Shown here in pieces: positions 44,368 through 56,723 of a stretch of DNA of 64,000 bases. A program made the position numbers and the translations under genes. This DNA comes from Tetrapyrgos nigripes (lineage: Eukaryota; Basidiomycota; Agaricomycetes; Agaricales; Campanellaceae), in the NCBI GenBank assembly GCA_013368315.1, contig JAACJM010000023.1:1-64000 (forward strand). The letters run 5' to 3'. Under the pieces are notes generated by a model that was given only the letters and a program-made list of their open reading frames with translations, was not told where the DNA came from and did not search any database. Numbering within the stretch: the first letter of the stretch is position 1; every line of letters begins with the position of its first letter.

Positions 44368-44592
44368 TGTCATGGGTAGCTCCCCAATCCTCCTAGCTCC
44401 TACGCTCCTTAGACCTTTTATCATATGTTAGACTACTACTACTCCTTTTAGTATTCTTATAAATACTTGTATATTTCATAGTAGTTCTTTAGCCTTATCA
44501 ACTCTTTTCTCTATGCCTTTATTCATGGCCTAAGGCACCTCGCTATATGAGTCCATCTACGGTTCTCGAGACTCTTAGCCTGGTCCCTTACA
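44368..44592 (+). repeat. LARD 3' LTR (225 bp)
   Basis: Same sequence as 42130-42354. The ATG at 44547 that opens the following long frame lies in this LTR and is not a real RT start. Confidence 0.93.
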
Positions 44593-44597
44593 AGGTC

Positions 44598-47500
44598 TCC
44601 ACAGGAGACGTTCAAATGGCCCTTAAGCTCACCAAAAACAACACATCGTGCGGTCTGGACGGCATTCCATATGAACTGTACAAATGCCTTAATCAAAGAG
44701 CCCAAGCTGCACAAGCAAATGAAGGATCAAACATCTTTAATGTGGTTGAATTGCTAACCGCAGCATATAATGATATCGCAACCTTTGGAATTGACCCGAA
44801 AACGAAATTTGCAGCGGGATGGATGTGCCCGTTATATAAAAAGAACGACCGCACCGAGATCGCAAACTACCGACCAATAACAATCTTGAACACCGACTAT
44901 AAGATAATGACAAAAGTGCTAGCAATGCGCCTCGCCCATGCAGCACCACACCTACTACATGAAAGCCAAGCAGGCTTCATACCAGGCAGACTTATCACAG
45001 ACCAAACAAAACTAATTTGTATGATCATGAACTACGCCGAGGTTACAGAAACTAATGGTCTTATCGTCGTGCTTGACCAAGAAAAGGCATACGATAAGAT
45101 AGACCATGAATACATGTGGCAAACGTTACGGAAATTTGAGATCCCAGAACACTTCATCCAGACAGTCTCACACCTATACGATAATGCACACACGCAGGTT
45201 ATGGTGAACGGCCACCTAAGCACAGACTTCAAAGTCAAGCGAGGAGTATACCAGGGAGATCCACTTTCGTGCTTACTGTTTGATCTTGCAATTGAACCCC
45301 TGGCCGCAACGCTTCGGAACTCTGAACTAAAAGGTTATGAAATACCTGGCGAAAAAGAAAAGCTAATTGCGAACCTTTTCGCTGATGACACAACTGTCTT
45401 CCTGAGTGCGGAAGACGATTTTGAAACACTACAAAAAATCCTGGATAAGTGGTGCATAGCATCTAAAGCGAAGGTCAACATAGCAAAAATGGAAATCATA
45501 CCTATTGGAACAGCCACCTATCGTGCCAGAGTCATCAACACAAGAACAACAAAAGATGGCCAAACCCCCTTACCCGAATGGCTACACATTGCCATTGAAG
45601 GAGAGGCTACAAGAATCTTAGGTGCCTGATTTGGGAACGGCATAAGCAACACCAGTGTCTGGGAACCAACACTAGAGAAAATTGATACTCGCCTAGGGCA
45701 TTGGAACAAGGGACACCCAACAATGGAAGGCCGATGCCACATAGTTCAGATGGTCATTGGGGAATGACCCAATACCTGACACAAGTGCAGGGAATGCCAA
45801 AACCTATTGAAAAGAAAGTGTCAAAGAGAATCCAAAACTTTGTATGGGCAGAGAAGCAAAAAAATCCAGTGAATAAATCAACAGTTCATGGACCAATAGA
45901 AAGGAGGAAGGAAAGTCCTTGACATCGAAGCCCGAAACGACGCAAATAGAAGTGATGTGGGTCAAATCTTACCTAACCTTTGGTGCCAGCCGTCCGCTTT
46001 GGGCTAAAGTAGCCGACGCGTTATTCGCCCATCATACACCACCATCCCAGACAGAAAGAAATGTCGCACCAGAGGTAAAGAAAAATATACTTCTACAATC
46101 ATGGAAGACATCAATAAAACAAACGCCGGCAACAGCAGCGACAAATGATTTACAAAAGCTACTACGCACCTTTAAAGAGTATGGAATTAGACAAGAGGGT
46201 CGAGCTTTCGGAAGGGAAATCCTGCGAGAGATGCCTATCTGGTACCATAAACACACTGACCCGAAGATCAGGCAACTGAACCACTCGTCAGCAAGCGAAT
46301 GCCTATGGAAAAATCACAACTTACTTACCATAGGACAAGCGGAACAATTAGCAGCCCGCCTTAATGAGCCCATGCATGCGGCCGACAACCTGTGTCTCTG
46401 CATACAATGTATGTGGATAAGTACGACGTTTAACTGTCTCCACCCTCATGCATCTATGAAAAGAGTGAAAGAATTACTGGATACCCTTCCTGGAAAATGG
46501 GACCCAAGGAAAGAACAACCGGAGGATTATGAGCCCCGGAATCCACCCGCATCTGACGACAAAGATATCATAATGTTCGACACCAGAGTTACAACAAATG
46601 GGTCCATCACCGACACTTTCTGGGTCTTCATAGAAGGAATAACCTGTAACGAAACCCCTGACACAAAACAACACGATGGCTTAGCTATTAACCCAGTAAC
46701 TGTCGCTACAGATGGATCCTGCCTGGAGAACGGACGCCTAGATGCGAAGGCAGGGGCTGGAGTTTTTTTCGGAGAAAATGACCATCGAAACAGCTCGCTG
46801 AGACTCCCGAACCACCTATACAGAATAGAAGCGGACCGAATCATGCAAACTCCCCTGGAACAATCCAACCAAACCGGGGAAGTTGTTGCCATCAAATTCG
46901 CGACGGAAATATCGCCGCTAGACGAAGAATTAATGATCGAAACTGACTCAAAGTATGCGCAAACCCAACTCACCTCCAATGTTCAAGCAAATGAAGACAA
47001 AGGTTATATCGGCGTTAAAAACCGTGAGCTGCTAAAAGCAACGGTAGTCATTCTACGAAAACGTAAACAGGGGACCCTTTTCAAGTGGGTGAAAGGCCAC
47101 AACGGCCACGACGGGAATGAAGCGGCCGATAAACTCGCTGGAGTTGGTGCCGAGAAGGAAAGTACCGACAACATATGTATTAGAAGAGTCCCCGCCCTAG
47201 AGATCACTGGAGCAAAACTCAGTACCATGACCCAAGCGCTGGCCTATCAGGCAATACGAGAATGAAAAATGAAAAAAGAGAAAAGGAAGAACGGGCCTAG
47301 AAGGAGAACAGTCCGGAATCTCGAGAAAGTCCGAGCCCAAGTAGAGGAAGCCTTCGAAATAGTTCCAAAAGCGGAAGCAATCTGGAGAGCGATCAGACAT
47401 AAGGACTTCGCGAGAAAAACCAGAAACTTTCTCTGGATGACAACACACGACGCTTACATGACCGGATCACTGTGGCAGCGCACAAGCTTCTCAGAAGAAC

Positions 47501-48057
47501 TACAGGAACGGGCAATATGTAAGCACGACAACCAACTGGAAGACATGGAACACATACTAACGTCCTGCGAGTCGCCGGGCCAGAATGTGGTATGGGAACT
47601 GGCACAAAGGTTGTGGGAAAAGAAGTCCCAAAAAGATTGGTATCGTCCTGGAATAGGAACGATTCTAGGCGCCGCTACTGGAGAAATAAAAGACGAAGAG
47701 ACCGAGAAACTCAAAAGTGGGGAAACAAGGCTATGGAGGATACTAATAGCGGAGTCTGCGTACCTGATCTGGGTCCTCTGTTGCGAACGTGTAATTGCAA
47801 ATGAAAATACACAGTTCTCAGAAGAAGAAATTACAAATAGGTGGTCAAAAATGATTAATGAAAGACTCAAACTAGACGCCAGAATGACGAACAAGAAGTA
47901 TGAAGGAAAAGCTCTCTCGAAGAAGCTAGTAGAGAACACGTGGAGAGGTCTCCTCCACGACGAAGCAAACCTACCTAAAAACTGGACCAACGTAGCAGGG
48001 GTTTTAGTGGGCATTGAGCAGGATTTACTGAGGAGGACCGGGAATCGGGAGAGGTGA
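44598..48057 (+). pseudogene. LINE ORF2, 3' part: RT, RNase H, zinc-binding end
   Basis: The frame resumes after the LARD (EV-STGDVQMALKLTKNNTSC). RT motifs: ANYRPITILNTDYKIMTKVL, QAGFIPGRLITDQ, VVLDQEKAYDKIDHEYMW, KRGVYQGDPLSC and catalytic LFADDTTVFLS (about 45375). TGA at 45627-45629, then frame changes near 45765 and 45905. RNase H: VTVATDGSCLENG, ETDSKYAQTQL and KWVKGHNGHDGNEAADKLAG. TGA at 47263-47265. The C-terminal part has ICKHDNQLEDMEHILTSCES, a CxxxxH...HxxxxC zinc-binding motif typical of such LINEs. It ends at TGA 48057. Confidence 0.88.
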
Positions 48058-48402
48058 ACAACTTACCTCGATGAACGATTCTTTCGCGAGGGTCGAGGAA
48101 ACTCGTCCCAATGAACGAAACCCGGCCCTACTCGAACTTCGACCTAATTGGTAAATTGTCTACGAACCTGCTCTGAGTCCCACACTCAGTGCGCAAAAGC
48201 ATTTCCCCTCGGAGGAACTCTCTATGTTTACAACTATGTTTTCAATATGTCTACCTATGCAACAGTATGTAGTAACGAGGTTGAGATCCCTCGTGCCCCC
48301 GACCGCGAGCCTGAGACAACGACCCCTTTGTCGTTGAGCAACATGGCCTCTGCGTAGAGCAGAAACGCACCTCCAAAAAATAAATAAATAAATAAATAAA
48401 TA
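48058..48402 (+). other. LINE 3' UTR and TAAA tail
   Basis: About 320 bp of non-coding sequence ending in CAAAAAATAAATAAATAAA and further TAAA units (48375-48402). Typical LINE 3' end. Confidence 0.8.
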
Positions 48403-48573
48403 CTAAGTTGTACATGTGCCGCACAGCTCCGGGTAGGCTTTTAGGAAAAATGTCTCACGAGGGGAAGTGACAGTCAAAACCAAGTCAAAACACACACACT
48501 ACAATCCACAGATTTAGGTATACTGCATTATATCATAGTAATACAATCTTGAAAAGTAATGTCCATGCCCACT

Positions 48574-49615
48574 TTACACATTACTACGACTTGGGAGCTT
48601 CAACCTCCTCCACCAATGTTTTCCCCAATACCCACTACTCATACTTCCAATGTCTTCCTGGCTGTTCTTTGGATTTCCCGTTCTGGGTAATATGAATAAA
48701 AAAGGGATGAATTTGGTTATACAATACTCACCTTGGTCCTTCGAGCAGGCGTACCCGACGAGTCCGGTAGGAAACCCGATCTATCAAGTCTGGCCCAGTC
48801 TTGGGGATATATTCTCCTCGCAAACGATCAGATTCATGAAGGACTTTCGACAGCCGCTCAAATGCAGATTCTACCCCTTCTCCGTACCGAGGTTCCATTG
48901 TGACATCAAGCACTCCCAACAGACAGTAAGCTCGATCTTCATCTTTAGTAGTCTGCCTGTCGATAGCCCATGACATGCGCTCCGCGATGCCAACTCGGAC
49001 CGTGTAGCAGCCATATCCGAATCTTAGTATATCCACTCCTATACCTGTGATATAGCTTAAAGACGAACAGAGTGTCTTTCTATCTCCGCAACGTTTCCAC
49101 TTTGCATCGAAGAACTCCACCGACAAAGGCGCTATTAGCTCCTGCAATGTCCATCCTCGAGAGAACCAGCTACTTTCTCCAAGAGACCTTGCGCCATCAT
49201 AGAAGTCGTAAAGATAGACATAACAGACCTCCGAATTTCTGTAATAATCAAACATCGAGTTGATATCCTGCGATTGTTGGCCGTGGTCTCCCTTGTTGAT
49301 GCAACAAGTATCGATCCAGATGTATGTGTGATTGTCTTCACGTGCTTGCCTGCAAGCAGCTATAATCTTCTTGTAGCCACTCTTGGAACGAATGGATTGC
49401 CAAGTGGTAAGACCAGATTGACACTTGACCATCTTTTCATATGATATTTCCTGGCCTTCCTCCCAACGATGGGAGAGGATAGCATAAGGAGGGACAGAGT
49501 CATCGGAAGGGAATTCTTCGAGTTCGATAGTGCATGTGTTGATAAGCCGGCGAGGTCGAGTCCGCTTTTGTAAAGGATTGAGTGAAGGTGTGGTAATGTA
49601 AGAAGCGATGTACAT
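48574..49615 (-). CDS. HET-domain protein, intact paralogue
   Basis: Exon 1 is 49615-48732, a 49-bp intron (GTGAGT...CCCAG) 48731-48683, exon 2 48682-48574; 330 residues. The splice is supported because the exon-2 peptide SMSSGYWGKH is conserved in the paralogue at 59.1-59.7 kb. HET motifs: VPPYAILSHRWEEGQEISYE, YIWIDTCCINKGDHGQQSQD, SMFDYYRNSEVCYVYLYDFY, SSWFSRGWTLQELIAPLSVE, MSWAIDRQTTKDEDRAYCLL and DVTMEPRYGEG. Probable role in allorecognition or incompatibility, as for the family. No interrupting stops. It lies just downstream of the LINE target site on the opposite strand. Confidence 0.88.
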
Positions 49616-50270
49616 GACACTGCCAAGTGTTGACAGTTGGTGACTTCCAGCCTGTGAAAGTCGTGAGGTTAGTCTTTCTCCTCGTATTTATGCCAAATTT
49701 GAGCCGTGTAAACGTCTATACACCTTGTGAATGGGAAACACTAGAACGTAGCTTGAGCAAGGGCTGAGCCGAAATACTGATGGTCCTGATGATATGCAAG
49801 GCGTGAGCTAGGTCTTCCTACTCGTATTCGAGCTCCGTGAATGACTACCCACCTAAGAAACTGAAATGTTGGGGCCTGGGGGTGGGACACACTGAAGCGA
49901 AGCCTGACGGAAGGCTGGGTAAAAGTATTTATGGGCCTCATATGCAAGGCGGTGCTACATGATTGATAGCAATTAAGTTTGCTTTCAAGTTGACGTCTTG
50001 GCACGAGTGACGGCGCAGCTTGTCCAGGCCTTGTTGGGTCGAATTGCAAGCAAGCCATCCGATTGGATTCCAAGTACTTGTTTCTTCCGTTCCCCAGTCC
50101 AACCTTGTGATACGCCAGTGAATGAGATTAAAGGATTCAAAACCAAATAATACGAGGACGAATTCCGAATCGACTCATCGAGGATTGACATGAAATAATC
50201 AATTGGGGGCCCGTCAATTGAAGTGACACGTCACGCCGTGACACTGCCGAATCTACAACAACCCGCTGCG
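49616..50270. other. intergenic region between HET and MRH genes
   Basis: No conserved gene; minus-strand frames at 49741-50073 and 49985-50191 have no recognisable features. Probably holds the divergent promoters of both genes. Confidence 0.4.
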
Positions 50271-50775
50271 CAAATGCACTCACGACGCGTCCTACACTCA
50301 AATCTCGTCTCTTTCTCTTGGCTTCTGGATTAGGAGGAGGGGTAGGGGTGTCAGGAGCAGGACGGGAAGAAAAGCCATGTACAGTCCACTTGCCAGATGG
50401 GAGGTATTAGAATTTGACCCAATTGAGTGCAAGGTGCGTTGATTTCTCTTCTTTTTCTTGTAGATAAAGCTGAGGATTTGTACAGTAAAGACTACGAATT
50501 TACCACCTCCGGAAGCCACCGTATCATTCTCAACGTCTGCCGTTCTGTGCAATCGGAAACTTGGCGACCTTTCTATTGGGTGCGTCTCTCTCCTTTCTTG
50601 ATATCATACTACTCATGTAGTCCTGCAGCCCACAAACGCTTCACCCAACCCAAACCCAAAACGCATCACACATCCCGTAAAAAAAGTATCCTCCTCCTAA
50701 CCCTCTATCTAACCCTCTATCTAACCCTCGGAACACTATACCACCGCTACGTACTCAAACTCCGTGGGTTCGATC

Positions 50776-50828
50776 CGGGTATCAGAAATCTGCAGACACC
50801 CCCTGCAGACACCCTGCAGACACCCTGA
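50776..50828 (+). repeat. MULE left terminal repeat with TGCAGACACCC array
   Basis: Three tandem TGCAGACACCC-type units (50791-50826). Inverse units are at 56724-56750 and 56272-56298. Likely transposase-binding sites. Confidence 0.75.
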
Positions 50829-51378
50829 TTCTTATCACTACTGACTCATACCTTGTCAAAATCATTGCTCTTGTTAGTTTCTTGTATAGTACACATATTT
50901 CTTCTACCTACTATGAATAATAAGAATGATGGCCATTCGTGCATGTACCTAAGTCTCAGACTTGTGACTCTGACACTTTCTGATTTACAACACTTTCTAC
51001 ATTTTGGTGGCCCGCTTTTGTAAAAATGGGCTTGTTTGTGAGTATCACTTTACAATATGCACAGTTCCAGTATGTAATGTAATTTCAAATAGCGAGGCTG
51101 GCGCAAACAGCTGGCCGTATTTCTGTACCCAGATTTGGAGATGGAGAGACTTCAAAGAGATGAGGAACCACCTCATAAAACATGCAAATCTGTTACTGCT
51201 GACTTCAACAGTGTGTATTTTGTTGATGTCACAATAATCATGCAGTTTGCACTAATGTCTATTTCTGAATACCAGACATAGAACACACAAACTCTTCAGT
51301 TCAAGTTCCAGAACATAGTGTAGCCAACAGCAGTGCGTAGAATTTTTCTATCATATCTGAACATTGCAGATCTAAGCC

Positions 51379-54360
51379 ATGTTAAAAGGCCCGCCTTGCC
51401 AACTTGCTCTGCCAAAAGATGCCAGTACTAGAGTGAATGATAACAAACAAATGCACATAGATCTTAACGCTACCAATGCAGAAATGTTACAGGTCCAAAT
51501 CTATGGTGAAGGTAAGGCATTTACTATTTCAGTCAGTTCTGAATGAATATGACATGAACTTTATCATTCTTTCTATAGGTTTTTTTTTTCCAAAGTCAAG
51601 GGAAAGACTGGTGACAGTCAATCACTTCAGAATCTGAACATCTCACATGGTATGTACTATGTGAACTCATCTTAATGTAAAATAGTGTCTGAATGGGTTT
51701 ATAGCTGGGCATATCACTCAAAATAATGCACCTTTGACTGTTCAACCCCACTCTACTGCATCAGCACCACAGGAACCAATTCATAAAATGACTGTCATAG
51801 CCCCACCAGCTCCACCCCGCCCCACCAATCAAGCAGTATATCCTGTAGATCTTACAGATCCTGCTCGTCTGACTGCATTCGTGCCACTTGAACCCCAGCC
51901 AGCACCTGAGTGTCGTCACAACAATGACCTCAATGTTCTATTCACCCGTGTTGACCTGCTTGAAGGTGGATTTTGGAACGGTTTCCCAAATGGAAGATTT
52001 GCCATTGACCTGGACCACTCTACTTTTACTGCACATAAAAATCTTGCAGTTCAGTGGGCTACACGGGGCACCACTGGAGCCAATGGCAAGAATGGTCAAA
52101 GTTTTACAGTGAATGGTGAAACAATATCTCATGGGAGAGAGAGCTATAAGCAATGCCTTGGTATACTCCAGTGCAAAAATGAGCATTGCAAGATCATCAC
52201 TCGACCTAAAATACAAGCTAAAATCCTGGAAAAGCAGATAAATACAGCTCAGTGCCAGTGTGGTGCCTCACTCACATATTTCCCTTGTGAATCCCGTTCC
52301 TACCTCATTGAATATGGTCAGGTTGGCGAAGATATCTCCACTTGTAAATATCGATACATTAATGGTGAACCCCACAACCACCCCAGGCTTCCCTATGTCA
52401 AACATCTGACAGCAAAAGAGGCTGAAGATACCCGAGAGCATGTTGGAAATAACCTTGATAAAACCCCCTTGGAGGCATATGAAGGTGGCAAAAACTTGGA
52501 TGGTCCAACACCACCAGCACCACAACTTGCACAGGCCTTGAACAACATTGATACTTATTGATATCAGACCAATAAATATAAAAAAGAGGCAAAATCAGAA
52601 GTTGGATCATCATTTATCAATCAGTTTCACTCTTGGATCAAGGAACACCGAGATCAAGTCATAATGAGAGCAAACACTGTGGGAAGAGAGGTGAGTATGA
52701 TGAACATTTATTGTTTGGACTTTCAGTGACTAAAATAAATAAACAAATAACTAGGATGAATGTGTCATATCATTTCACTCCAAGTGGATGCGTGATCAAC
52801 TCTTGCCAAAGGCAGTACTGGTTGAAGGTCCTTTGCCACTAGAAGGAATGTTGACTGATGGTGCACACAAGTATTGGTCAGACCCCAATGCTGTGTTGAT
52901 TACTACCACTACATTCTGTCCAGGAATTGATCGATGGGTCCCCTGCATGTTCAGCTTTGCCAATGGAGTCACAACCCAGCATTACTATTGGCATTTCACC
53001 TCTGTCATCAAGAGCATTGCTGAAGCTGCACGAGAACATGGCATAGAAATCACAGATGAACTTTTTGCATTGGTGAGCACTCTGTATCCAGATTAGATTA
53101 GAAATCACTCATTTGAATCAATCAGGTTGTTGATTTTAGTGATGCTCAGCGACTGGGATTTATATCTGCATTCACCAGTTATTTCATTGATCAGGAAGAC
53201 AACACTCGGACACACACTGAGCTTGAGCAGGCTGCCCAGGCACTGATCAAGGGATGTAGATATCACTTTGAGAAATCTGCGACACGTGTTTCTCGACTTG
53301 GTAATCATGTGCCACCTGAAACGAGAAACAAGTTTGTTGAAGCATGCAGGCAGATGGTTAGTACAGAGAATCCTGGTGTATTTGATCGAGTAGTGAAGAT
53401 GATTCAGAGGACATGGCCAGGGCTGGATGCATGGCTGAGGTGGTGGCTGGCTCCTGAACATGCTAGTATGATTTTTCAGAGCCAACAAACAATGGATAGC
53501 AAGCTCGCCTCCAAACTTCCTGATACGACAAATGCAGAGGAATCTGTGCACTCTGTCATATACAAAATTGCAGGCAAGAAATCATGATATATATTTCAGA
53601 GTATTACTTATTACTTACTCATTTTTCTGTTAGGCAAAAACCAGGATATTGTCATGAATCGTTCCCCGCCTATTCATTTCCTTTCTATTCCCTTTCTATT
53701 CTTTTTCCTTTACTACCTATTTCCCACTGTAACCCCATAAACGTCAACCATTTCTCATCATCGTCTATAGTTACCATCTCTCTAGATCTATGACTCACAT
53801 ACTTATCTCCTCCGTTTCCTATCTCCACAGACACTCTCACTGTCAATCATTCCTTATGATCCAGTACCTTCATCTATCCATACTTAGCTCATTATTCTCT
53901 CGCCCTTGACATTTCCACATGATACTGTCTATTATTACTGATTCTTTCCCATCTGTTCATATTTTACTTATATACCTGTGATCCTTGTAACCTACTCCTT
54001 AGTTTGTTCACTTCGTCTCCGCTCCGTACTTTCACTACGCAGTGTAGAGCCTAGTCAGCTTACTTCTTCTATATCTCTCCATCTCTCTATCTCTTCGATC
54101 AATCTACTCTCTTGTAATCGACTTTCTCGTAGTGTGTGACTTGGGTGGTTATTGAGTGTACCGACAACCTTGACAGATATTGTTCCTGGTTGTGATGGAT
54201 TGCTCAAGGTTTCACGGCACTTTCAAAGAATGCATGACTCTTATAGCCATAAGTTTGGTCTATGTTCCAAAGAAATATCTTTCACTGATCTGCAATGCAG
54301 ATGGACAACCAATCCGATATGGTCGATCTCAACGCCAGCGTAAGCTTGAGCAGCTTGAAG
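51379..54360 (+). pseudogene. GCM-finger MULE transposase, one stop and a solo LTR
   Basis: Exons from ATG 51379 (MLKGPPCQLALPKDASTRVN) through 51734-52561 and onward. The finger region is LLEGGFWNGFPNGRFAIDLD, YKQCLGILQCKNEHC, AQCQCGASLTYFPC and NGEPHNHPRLPYVKHL, a WRKY-GCM1-type domain. TGA at 52559-52561. The MULE core has MLTDGAHKYWSDPNAV (first D), VVDFSDAQRLGFI (second D, after an intron at about 53072-53126), KGCRYHFEKSATRV (CxxH) and TTNAEESVHSVIYKIAG (E). The end of the protein (DIVPGCDGLLKVSRHFQRMH) lies beyond the solo LTR at 53650-54175. A GC-AG intron may precede it. Binds element ends and catalyses transposition in intact copies. Confidence 0.82.
53650..54175 (+). repeat. solo LTR in the MULE transposase gene
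   Basis: 526 bp, TGTCATGAATCG...AACCTTGACA, inverted ends TGTCA/TGACA. Perfect target duplication GATAT (53645-53649 and 54176-54180). Different sequence from the other LTR families in the window. Confidence 0.92.
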
Positions 54361-55111
54361 CTGCAACATTGATTCCAGAAAATCCTCTACGCAGAAGCAA
54401 CAGTCAAAATCGAAGTCGGAGTCAGACACCATCCCCTAGAAAACGTGACCAATCTGCACTCAGGGAGGGTCGTGCCCCAGATACTCAGTCTGAACTCAAA
54501 AAGCCAAAGAAACGAAAGCATGTCAAGATTTTAGTTCCTGATAGCTCTGCTTCTGAAGATGAGTTGCCTTCTCCATCCAAAAAGCCAAAAAAACAACAGC
54601 ACATCAAGATTACAATTCCTGATAGCTCTGCTTCTGAAGACAAGACTCCTTCTATACCAAAACCTTGTGGTACAGTGACATTTCTTTTGTTATTACAAGT
54701 TTCTTTCTAATCATTTTTCAGGAAAGTGAACGTTGCAAGGCTATACGGGAAAAGATTGAAGCAGAAAGAAAGGCAGAGCAAGTAGAGAAGGAGAAGAATG
54801 CACCTCCCAGACCCAGACCAAGGCGATTGACCAAAGAGCAAGGCTTAAACAGGTCAAAAAAGGCCTTACAGGAAGCTGGACTTCTAAAGGAGGAAATCAC
54901 TACAAAGCCAGCAGAACCTCACCAGCCCCATCAATCAGCTGGATCTAAGCGCAGACATGGTGCAGAAAGGGGAAGCGAGACAAAAGATGGAAACCAATCT
55001 AAGAAACCACGGAGGCAGAGAAATAGTCTCTTTACAGATTTAATTGGCTATTATCTCCACTCCTGTCCAATTCTAGGCAGAAATCTGGCACAGTTTAAGT
55101 ATGTAATGTAA
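54300..55111 (+). CDS. MULE C-terminal basic region
   Basis: A frame starting NADGQPIRYGRSQRQRKLEQ contains repeated KKPKK(R/Q)(K/Q)H(V/I)KI(L/T)(V/I)PDSSASED units, then after an intron near 54668-54720 a Lys/Arg/Glu-rich part (ERCKAIREKIEAERKAEQ, RPRRLTKEQGLNRSKKAL). It ends at 55111. Nuclear, coiled-coil and charged in character. It probably forms the tail of the transposase or a second MULE protein. Confidence 0.55.
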
Positions 55112-56723
55112 TTTCATAACTCCAGTTCCCAACTGTAATTTAGTGTCAGAATAGTCTTACATATCTTATTCTGCCCTCTTTCATATATTGTAGATACTTA
55201 GTACTTATTGTAGATATTTACTCCAGTTCCCAACTGTAATTTAGCATCAGCATCAGAAGAGTAGTCTGTTACACCTCTGTGACTCTTCCTCACTTTATTA
55301 TTTCCCTCTTCCTTTGACATTCACAAGTCTTCCAAGTACCTATCTTATTCTGCACTCCTTCATATATTGTAGATACTTAGTGCTTATTGTAGATATTTAC
55401 TTCAGTTCCAAAATGTAACTTAGCATCAGAATAGTAGTCTGTTACACCTCTGTGGCTTTTTGTTCTCCTAGCTGTTGTTTCAATTCACAAAGATATGAGT
55501 CTGAATGCCACTCTACAAGGGCACCAAGAAGCTGCAACAAAGGTGAACATATATATATGATTCAACTGACAAGACAACATACCTTGACATCATCTCTATG
55601 CAGTTTCCAAGGCCTCCCTTGAAGTTCCTTGACTCGGAGACGGTGTACATGTCCGTGGTAGTGATAATACTTGTACAGTTGTTATATTGATTGTTTGGGA
55701 ACCCCTGAGTAATAAGCAACCTTGGAGAGAGGTAGATGATGTCCTAGGTGAATAAGAGTGTGTCGCAGAGCGTCTGAAAGTGGCCGGCTGCGAACCATGA
55801 TGGTGGTAGAGGAACAAAGCAGAAGTTGATGACATGTGGAATAGCAGGCTGCAATTATCTGTGACTAGGGCATTGTTCTCACTTTAGCTGCTTCCTAGAT
55901 CCCTGCATAAACTCCCTGGGCTTTGCTAGACAGCCTTAGCTTGCCTGTACTCCCCGCAGATATCACGCATCTGCTCAGATACAGTAGAGGGAGCCCGAAA
56001 AGTGAGTATGACAACAAGTGTATCACAGGTCTAGCTATGTACACCATACCCTAGAGACGCTGAAATAATGTTGTTTTGTGCTAAAAATGAAGGCAAAAGG
56101 TGGGGAAATGAGTGAGCTGCAGCTCTCACAAAACCGAGCCCAAAAGCTCGAAAATCAACCAAAGTGACACGCGAACTTTTTCGAAAACGGCAATAACTTG
56201 GTATTATTTCTACTACAGGGTCATTAACTGCCACAAGCAGGTGTCTGATGTGACTATCTACCTTTACTTAAGGTGTCTGCAAGGTGTCTGCAGACACCCT
56301 TCCCAAAAATTACAATGAGTACAAATTATCTTGAAGTTATTATAATGTATTATCTTGTAGAAACATGCTCAGACATGAGCCAAATACTACCAATTGTTTG
56401 ATATAATAGGATATTCAAAGATGAGTAGTGAAATGCAGGTAGCAAGCATCTCAAAGCATTATGAGACATCTTGAGTGTCCTTGCTTGACAGATTCACACT
56501 GATATACACCCATGAGAATGTATAGATACTCTCCTGATATCTTGAATAGAGAAAATCTGTAAGAATGTTTCAGGAAAAAATCTGTGGCTGTGCTTATAGT
56601 CCTTTTTTTGAAGATTTTACACTCCGTGTACAGCTAATACACAACTTTAAAATCATCCTGTAGGTCACATATATATATGGCATGGTACATATAGTCCTAT
56701 ACAGTAATCTACAATGCTATGCG
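55112..56723. other. MULE 3' non-coding part
   Basis: AT-rich. Contains a duplicated segment: ATATTGTAGATACTTAGT.CTTATTGTAGATATTTACT near 55185 and 55370. At 56272-56298 there is a palindrome GGTGTCTGCAGACACC beside another GGTGTCTGCA copy, echoing the terminal repeat. Confidence 0.6.

Larger units (their letters stand above)
42130..44592 (+). mobile_element. non-coding LTR element (LARD-like)
   Basis: 2,463 bp inserted in the LINE RT, with perfect target duplication AGGTC (42125-42129 and 44593-44597). Both 225-bp LTRs look identical on reading, so the insertion is recent. The 2,013-bp interior is pyrimidine-rich and has no protein I can recognise; frames at 42909-43400 and 43879-44247 are low-complexity. 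A purine tract AGAAGGGGGATAA precedes the 3' LTR. It must depend on proteins of another element; LTR start TGTCATG and purine tract resemble those of the chromovirus. Confidence 0.93.
36938..48395 (+). mobile_element. LINE with EN, RT and RNase H, split by a LARD
   Basis: A probable full-length non-LTR retrotransposon of about 9.0 kb after removing the 2.46-kb insertion. The left target copy ATAAATAGTAAGTTGT (36922-36937) and the right ATAAATACTAAGTTGT (48396-48411) match at 15 of 16 bases. It ends in a TAAA-type tail (48376-48402). Order: 5' UTR about 36938-37669, ORF1 with a zinc knuckle, ORF2 with endonuclease, RT, RNase H and a C-terminal zinc-binding region. RT motifs look L1/Tx1-like, but clade assignment needs a tree. 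Six TGA, one TAA and several frameshifts inactivate it. Confidence 0.88.

Noticed and set aside
44547..45629. Open frame of 360 codons starting at an ATG as an RT gene start
   Set aside because: The ATG lies in the LARD 3' LTR; the first codons are LTR sequence read through into the LINE RT.
48375..48402. TAAA repeat as a plain microsatellite
   Set aside because: It sits at the 3' end of the LINE directly before the target duplication, so it is better read as the element tail.
50760..50785. GGGTTCGATCC as a possible tRNA T-arm
   Set aside because: The flanking stems do not pair, no cloverleaf fits, and the same string at 56764 is explained as the MULE target duplication within a coding sequence.
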